Below are positions 60,953 to 64,000 of a DNA stretch of 64,000 nt, piece by piece; the stretch's first letter is position 1, and each line of letters starts with the position of its first letter. The DNA comes from UMGS1590 sp900552455. GTDB lineage: Bacteria > Bacillota > Peptococcia > Peptococcales > Peptococcaceae. The DNA lies in contig OZ007004.1 of the NCBI GenBank assembly GCA_963931105.1, positions 620,001-684,000 of the forward strand, given 5' to 3'. Under the pieces are notes generated by a model. It did not search any database, was not told where the DNA came from, and saw only the letters and a list, made by a program, of their open reading frames with translations. The position numbers and the translations under genes are program-made.

Positions 60953-61618
60953 TCAATGTGTAACATAGAAAACCTTCACCTTGCCCGGCGTGCCGAAAGT
61001 CAAACGCGCACCGCGTTTGAAGAGCAGACAGTCGCCGACACCGGCTGTGAAAACACGTCCGTCTTTTTCAACCGTCAGGGTTCCATCGATGACGTAGTAG
61101 ATCTCCTGACAGTCCACGTTCCAGGAAAACGTGCAGCGATCGATCGTCATAAAGCCAGCGTTCAGCGGCACGCCGTCGCCAGCGCCGATGAGTTCGTTGT
61201 AATACACCTGGTCACCGGGATGTCCGGTATCCAGCGGCTGGAATTTCGCCGTATTGCTCCGTACGAGCTTGACCATGCCGGCGCTGTCGCTTTCTGATAC
61301 ATACGGCGCGTCCACGCCGACGGCATTCATCAGCTGACCAAGCATACCTTTTTCCGTGAGGATCTGCAGCGCTTTGTAGATCAGGTTGCTGTCAAGCGTT
61401 CCCGCTGTCTGTGGCGCGGCTTTTTCACAGGCAGTGCTCGTCGCAGGATCTGCTGCGGTTGTCGCTGTCGGCGCGCAGCCTTCGCTGAAAGAAATCCCGG
61501 CATTTGCGGCAACATCGCGCGCTGACGGCGTGATGATGGTGCTCGCGTCCACGTAGATGACGTGTTCGCCTGCTGCCACAGCGTGTTCCACATCCTTGGC
61601 ACAGATCAGTTTTTTCAT
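60953..61618 (-). CDS. eutQ: EutQ-like cupin protein
   Basis: The 221-residue product has a variable N-terminal region and a C-terminal cupin (FSWNVDCQEIYYVIDGTLTVEKDGR, GDCLLFKRGARLTFGT) of the EutQ type. EutQ has acetate-kinase activity in Salmonella and is linked to shell assembly. Together with PduL it could complete ATP formation from acyl-CoA. RBS GAAAGGATG. An Ala/Thr-rich linker near residues 50-75 may be disordered. Confidence 0.9.
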   Translation of the reverse strand: MKKLICAKDVEHAVAAGEHVIYVDASTIITPSARDVAANAGISFSEGCAPTATTAADPATSTACEKAAPQTAGTLDSNLIYKALQILTEKGMLGQLMNAVGVDAPYVSESDSAGMVKLVRSNTAKFQPLDTGHPGDQVYYNELIGAGDGVPLNAGFMTIDRCTFSWNVDCQEIYYVIDGTLTVEKDGRVFTAGVGDCLLFKRGARLTFGTPGKVKVFYVTH

Positions 61619-61655
61619 TGGATCACATCCTTTCGCCTGCGTTATTTTCTATCAT

Positions 61656-62201
61656 TTATAATAAAGTTGGGATCAAAAGCTCCGATGGCGACGGAATGAC
61701 TTCGGCATCAACGAGGAGTCCTTTTTCCTTCGCGATCTCCAGCCCGGCATCGGTGCCAGCCTGAACAGCCGCCACATCGCCGGTGTAGGTGAAGTAGCTT
61801 TTTCCGCCGAGGCCATTGCCGAGACGCAGTTCGATCGGTTCAAGCTCAGCAGCTTTGAGGATCGCATCTGCGCAGACGATCATCGTCGCCAGCGAGAAGG
61901 ATTCCATGATGCCCACGGCCTGCACGCGCTCCGGCATTGTTGCGCCGGTGATCGCCGGGAAAACGCCAGGATCGACGTTCGGGATGATGATCGAGTCGAT
62001 GAAGAACTCGCCGGCCATGCGCTCGCCGATGCGCACAGAATCTTCCACCGCCGCCACATCGCCGTGAACGATGGCGATGTATTTTCCTGGGCAGGTGGAG
62101 GTGGCTGCTGCGAACTCCACCTCAGAAATCTTGGCCATCTGGTCGGCCGCGTAGATGCCTTTGGCGATACTGTTAAATTCAACCATACCTATTGCCCGCA
62201 T
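61656..62201 (-). CDS. pduT: Tandem BMC shell protein PduT with Fe-S pore
   Basis: The 181-residue product has two BMC domains in tandem (AIGMVEFNSIAKGIYAAD...; QAVGIMESFSLATMIVCAD...). The first contains STCPGK with Cys at residue 37, matching the PduT cysteine that holds a [4Fe-4S] cluster in the trimer pore. PduT is thought to pass electrons through the shell together with PduS, which is encoded just upstream. RBS AAGGAG. Confidence 0.95.
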   Translation of the reverse strand: MRAIGMVEFNSIAKGIYAADQMAKISEVEFAAATSTCPGKYIAIVHGDVAAVEDSVRIGERMAGEFFIDSIIIPNVDPGVFPAITGATMPERVQAVGIMESFSLATMIVCADAILKAAELEPIELRLGNGLGGKSYFTYTGDVAAVQAGTDAGLEIAKEKGLLVDAEVIPSPSELLIPTLL

Positions 62202-62205
62202 TGTT

Positions 62206-63531
62206 CTATCTCCTTACTTCTATATAATAGGGTGTCACTTCGCTCACGCTGCCGCTGATGCTCGCATGGATCGCAGCGCCGAGCTTATCCTGCGCGATTT
62301 CGCCGATCTTCTGTCCTGCTTCCACATGCGCACCAACGCTGACCGTTGGCACAGCTGGCGCGCCGACATGCTGACGGGTGGAGATGCGAATCACATTCGG
62401 CGTCACGGTTTCCTCGCTCATTGGCGCTGGCTGGTCAAAATCATGCAGCCCGAGACGCGCGATCAGGCGCTTGGATGGCACCTGGCGATAGGGGCGCATG
62501 CTGCGTGGCTCGAAAACATCTTTCTCGCGCTGGTAGCGAATACCCTCCTGTTGCTGCAGCCCTTTGAAAAAGAGGTTGGCCATTTTTGGATGGAGCCCGG
62601 CTGGACAGCTGAACAATTCGCAGAGATTACACTGGCAGCAGAGCTGCGCGAGCTCTGTTCCTGCGAGATCACCGGTGAAATAATTCTGCGCCCGCATCAT
62701 TTTGTGCGGCTGCATGTTGTGGCCCAGCAGATAACGTGGGCAGAGATCGGTGCACATGCGGCACTGCTCGCAGGTGGCCTTGTTCACCTTTCTGGCCTGC
62801 TCCAGCGTCGTCGATTTTTTGGCGATGAGCGGAAGGCGCTTTGGTAAAATAATGAAGCCCTTGTTTTTCTTTGAGATGTAGCCGCCAAGATCTTTCATCA
62901 CTGGCCCCATCATCGGGCCGCCGTCGATCACAGCGTAGTCTGTGAAATCGTCGATGCCGGAAAGCTTCAGCACGTCGATGATCGGCGTTCCGACAGGAAC
63001 CTTCACAGTGAGGCGGCGCGGCACATCGCCAGCGATGGTGATGTATTTTTCTGTCACTGGCTGGCCCTGGCTCGCCTTGTAGATATTGAGCGCTGTCTCC
63101 GAATTGACGACGACGCAGCCGACAGCGATCGGAATGCCAGCCTCTGGCACGATGCGTCCGGTCAGCTCATGAACGAGCACCTGCTCGTCGCCAGCTGGAT
63201 ACACATCCGCCAGCTCCTTCACCTCGACAAAATCTGCCAGCCCGAGGGCCTGGATGCGCTCACGCAAAAGCGCGATGACTTTGTCGTGTTTTTTCTTAAT
63301 GCCGATGATCGCGTGCTGCGCGTTCACAGCGCGCCCGGCCATCTCAAATCCCTTGATGATCTCGTCAGGATAGAGCGCCATGAGCTGCTGGTCCACGCGC
63401 AGCAGCGGTTCGCACTCGGCGCCGTTCATTAAAATATATTCTGCTTCGGATGCGAGCTTGGCATGGGTCGGAAAACCAGCGCCCCCGGCGCCAATGACCC
63501 CCGCATTCCGTATTTGTTCTATCAGATTCAT
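62206..63531 (-). CDS. pduS: PduS-type RnfC-like flavin/Fe-S oxidoreductase
   Basis: The 441-residue product (ATG at 63531) has the RnfC-like N-terminal region with GVIGAGGAGFPTHAKL, a flavin-binding SLBB region (AGDVPRRLTVKVPVGTPI) and two [4Fe-4S] motifs (CEQCRMCTDLCP and CCQCNLCELFSCP), then a barrel-sandwich domain. PduS reduces cobalamin in 1,2-propanediol organelles but homologues occur in many glycyl-radical organelles as electron shuttles. Its tight link with PduT supports electron transfer through the shell. Confidence 0.94.
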   Translation of the reverse strand: MNLIEQIRNAGVIGAGGAGFPTHAKLASEAEYILMNGAECEPLLRVDQQLMALYPDEIIKGFEMAGRAVNAQHAIIGIKKKHDKVIALLRERIQALGLADFVEVKELADVYPAGDEQVLVHELTGRIVPEAGIPIAVGCVVVNSETALNIYKASQGQPVTEKYITIAGDVPRRLTVKVPVGTPIIDVLKLSGIDDFTDYAVIDGGPMMGPVMKDLGGYISKKNKGFIILPKRLPLIAKKSTTLEQARKVNKATCEQCRMCTDLCPRYLLGHNMQPHKMMRAQNYFTGDLAGTELAQLCCQCNLCELFSCPAGLHPKMANLFFKGLQQQEGIRYQREKDVFEPRSMRPYRQVPSKRLIARLGLHDFDQPAPMSEETVTPNVIRISTRQHVGAPAVPTVSVGAHVEAGQKIGEIAQDKLGAAIHASISGSVSEVTPYYIEVRR

Positions 63532-63545
63532 TCTCACACCCCGCT

Positions 63546-63812
63546 TTATTCAAAACTGCAATCTTCATCTATGATGCCGACGACGACGGCATCCACAGGA
63601 ACGTCGTCATTGCCGAGCATGCGTCTGGCAGAGGAGCCGGTGGTGATGATCACACGATCGCCGATGCCGGCGCTGATGATGTCGACGACGATGATCCGTT
63701 TGCCGGAATCGCTGCCACCGCCAATGATCTCCGCCTGCATCAGCTTGAGTCCATTCAGCGACTCTGCTTTGCGCGTCGACCAGATGTGGCCTGTCAATTT
63801 TGCTGTAAGCAT
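63546..63812 (-). CDS. Microcompartment vertex protein, EutN/CcmL family
   Basis: The 88-residue product matches the BMC-P family: MLTAKLTGHIWSTRKAESLNG, IIVVDIISAGIGDRVIITTGSSAR and VDAVVVGIIDED. Its pentamers close the icosahedral vertices. It overlaps the upstream shell gene by 19 bases. Confidence 0.95.
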   Translation of the reverse strand: MLTAKLTGHIWSTRKAESLNGLKLMQAEIIGGGSDSGKRIIVVDIISAGIGDRVIITTGSSARRMLGNDDVPVDAVVVGIIDEDCSFE

Positions 63813-64000
63813 GTGTACCGTGTCCCTCCCTGTACTTCCTGCCGGATCTGCGCCAGCGCCGATTCGACCGACGCCGTGTCGCCAAATATCGCCAGCAGGA
63901 TCATATTCTGCGGGCAGCTGCCGCGAATATCTTCGACGGTGACGCCCACCGCTTTTTCTGCAATGTCTGCCGCCACGACCATGTCGATCATTTTTCCCTG
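63794..64000 (-). CDS. Microcompartment shell protein, PduU/EutS-like (C-terminal part, runs off the window)
   Basis: The frame is open to the edge (QGKMIDMVVAADIAEKAVGVT, EDIRGSCPQNMILLAIFGDTA, SVESALAQIRQE). The order of secondary structure matches the C-terminal half of a circularly permuted BMC domain as in PduU/EutS. The gene starts beyond 64000. It shows the operon continues to the right, where the signature enzyme presumably lies. Confidence 0.75.
   Translation of the reverse strand, partial: QGKMIDMVVAADIAEKAVGVTVEDIRGSCPQNMILLAIFGDTASVESALAQIRQEVQGGTRYTCLQQN

Overview
The window reads as the chromosome of a GC-rich, strictly anaerobic Firmicute, most likely a member of the Clostridia. 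The indications are a SCIFF six-cysteine peptide gene (a Clostridia hallmark), a minimal SufCB iron-sulfur system, an [FeFe] hydrogenase, a glycyl radical enzyme with its activase, a yjdF azaaromatic riboswitch, SLH-anchored surface protein and strong GGAGG ribosome binding sites throughout. No rRNA, tRNA, CRISPR array, insertion sequence or prophage was recognised.

Layout. 1-7.6 kb (minus): a type IV pilus/type II secretion-like operon (PilB ATPase, PilC platform, four prepilin-like proteins, PilM/N-like, PilO-like and a PilX-like anchor protein) ending in an M24 peptidase cut by the window edge. 7.7-9.9 kb: SufC-SufB with a MarR regulator. 10.1-13.0 kb: thioredoxin, small proteins, and a cytidylyltransferase-like/Fe-alcohol dehydrogenase pair. 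13.1-20.2 kb: small membrane proteins with an XRE regulator, RhuM, pirin, the yjdF riboswitch gene and two frameshifted genes. 20.2-24.2 kb: glycyl radical enzyme plus activase, and a flavin reductase. 24.2-30.0 kb: MarR-controlled exporter, then a two-subunit [FeFe] hydrogenase. 30-35.3 kb: small enzymes (GNAT, alpha/beta hydrolase, DegV, PatB-type lyase). 35.4-47.4 kb: membrane glycosyltransferase-like proteins, a heterodimeric ABC exporter, a ~460-nt structured RNA gene, an SMR exporter with an attenuator-like leader, the SCIFF precursor and a second MFS exporter. 47.4-52.3 kb: DASS anion permease, phosphodiesterase and a LysR gene interrupted by a stop codon. 52.3-57.6 kb: an ABC ATPase operon and a papain-like SLH surface protease. 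57.7-64 kb: the distal half of a bacterial microcompartment operon (shell proteins, PduS, PduT, EutQ, CoA-acylating aldehyde dehydrogenase, PduL), running off the right edge before the signature enzyme.

Metabolic logic. The microcompartment genes would turn an aldehyde into acyl-CoA and acyl phosphate, with PduS/PduT handling electrons. The hydrogenase would dispose of reducing equivalents as H2. The glycyl radical enzyme carries the glycyl loop and active-site cysteine but lacks the glutamate two residues after that cysteine, so its reaction is not that of the common eliminases.

A striking quality feature is four genes each broken by what looks like one missing base, three of them in A or T runs (about 17.68, 32.43 and 52.57 kb) and one in a two-T run at 19.47 kb. 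This suggests either homopolymer deletions in the assembly or real slippage; the reader should treat these four genes as possibly intact.
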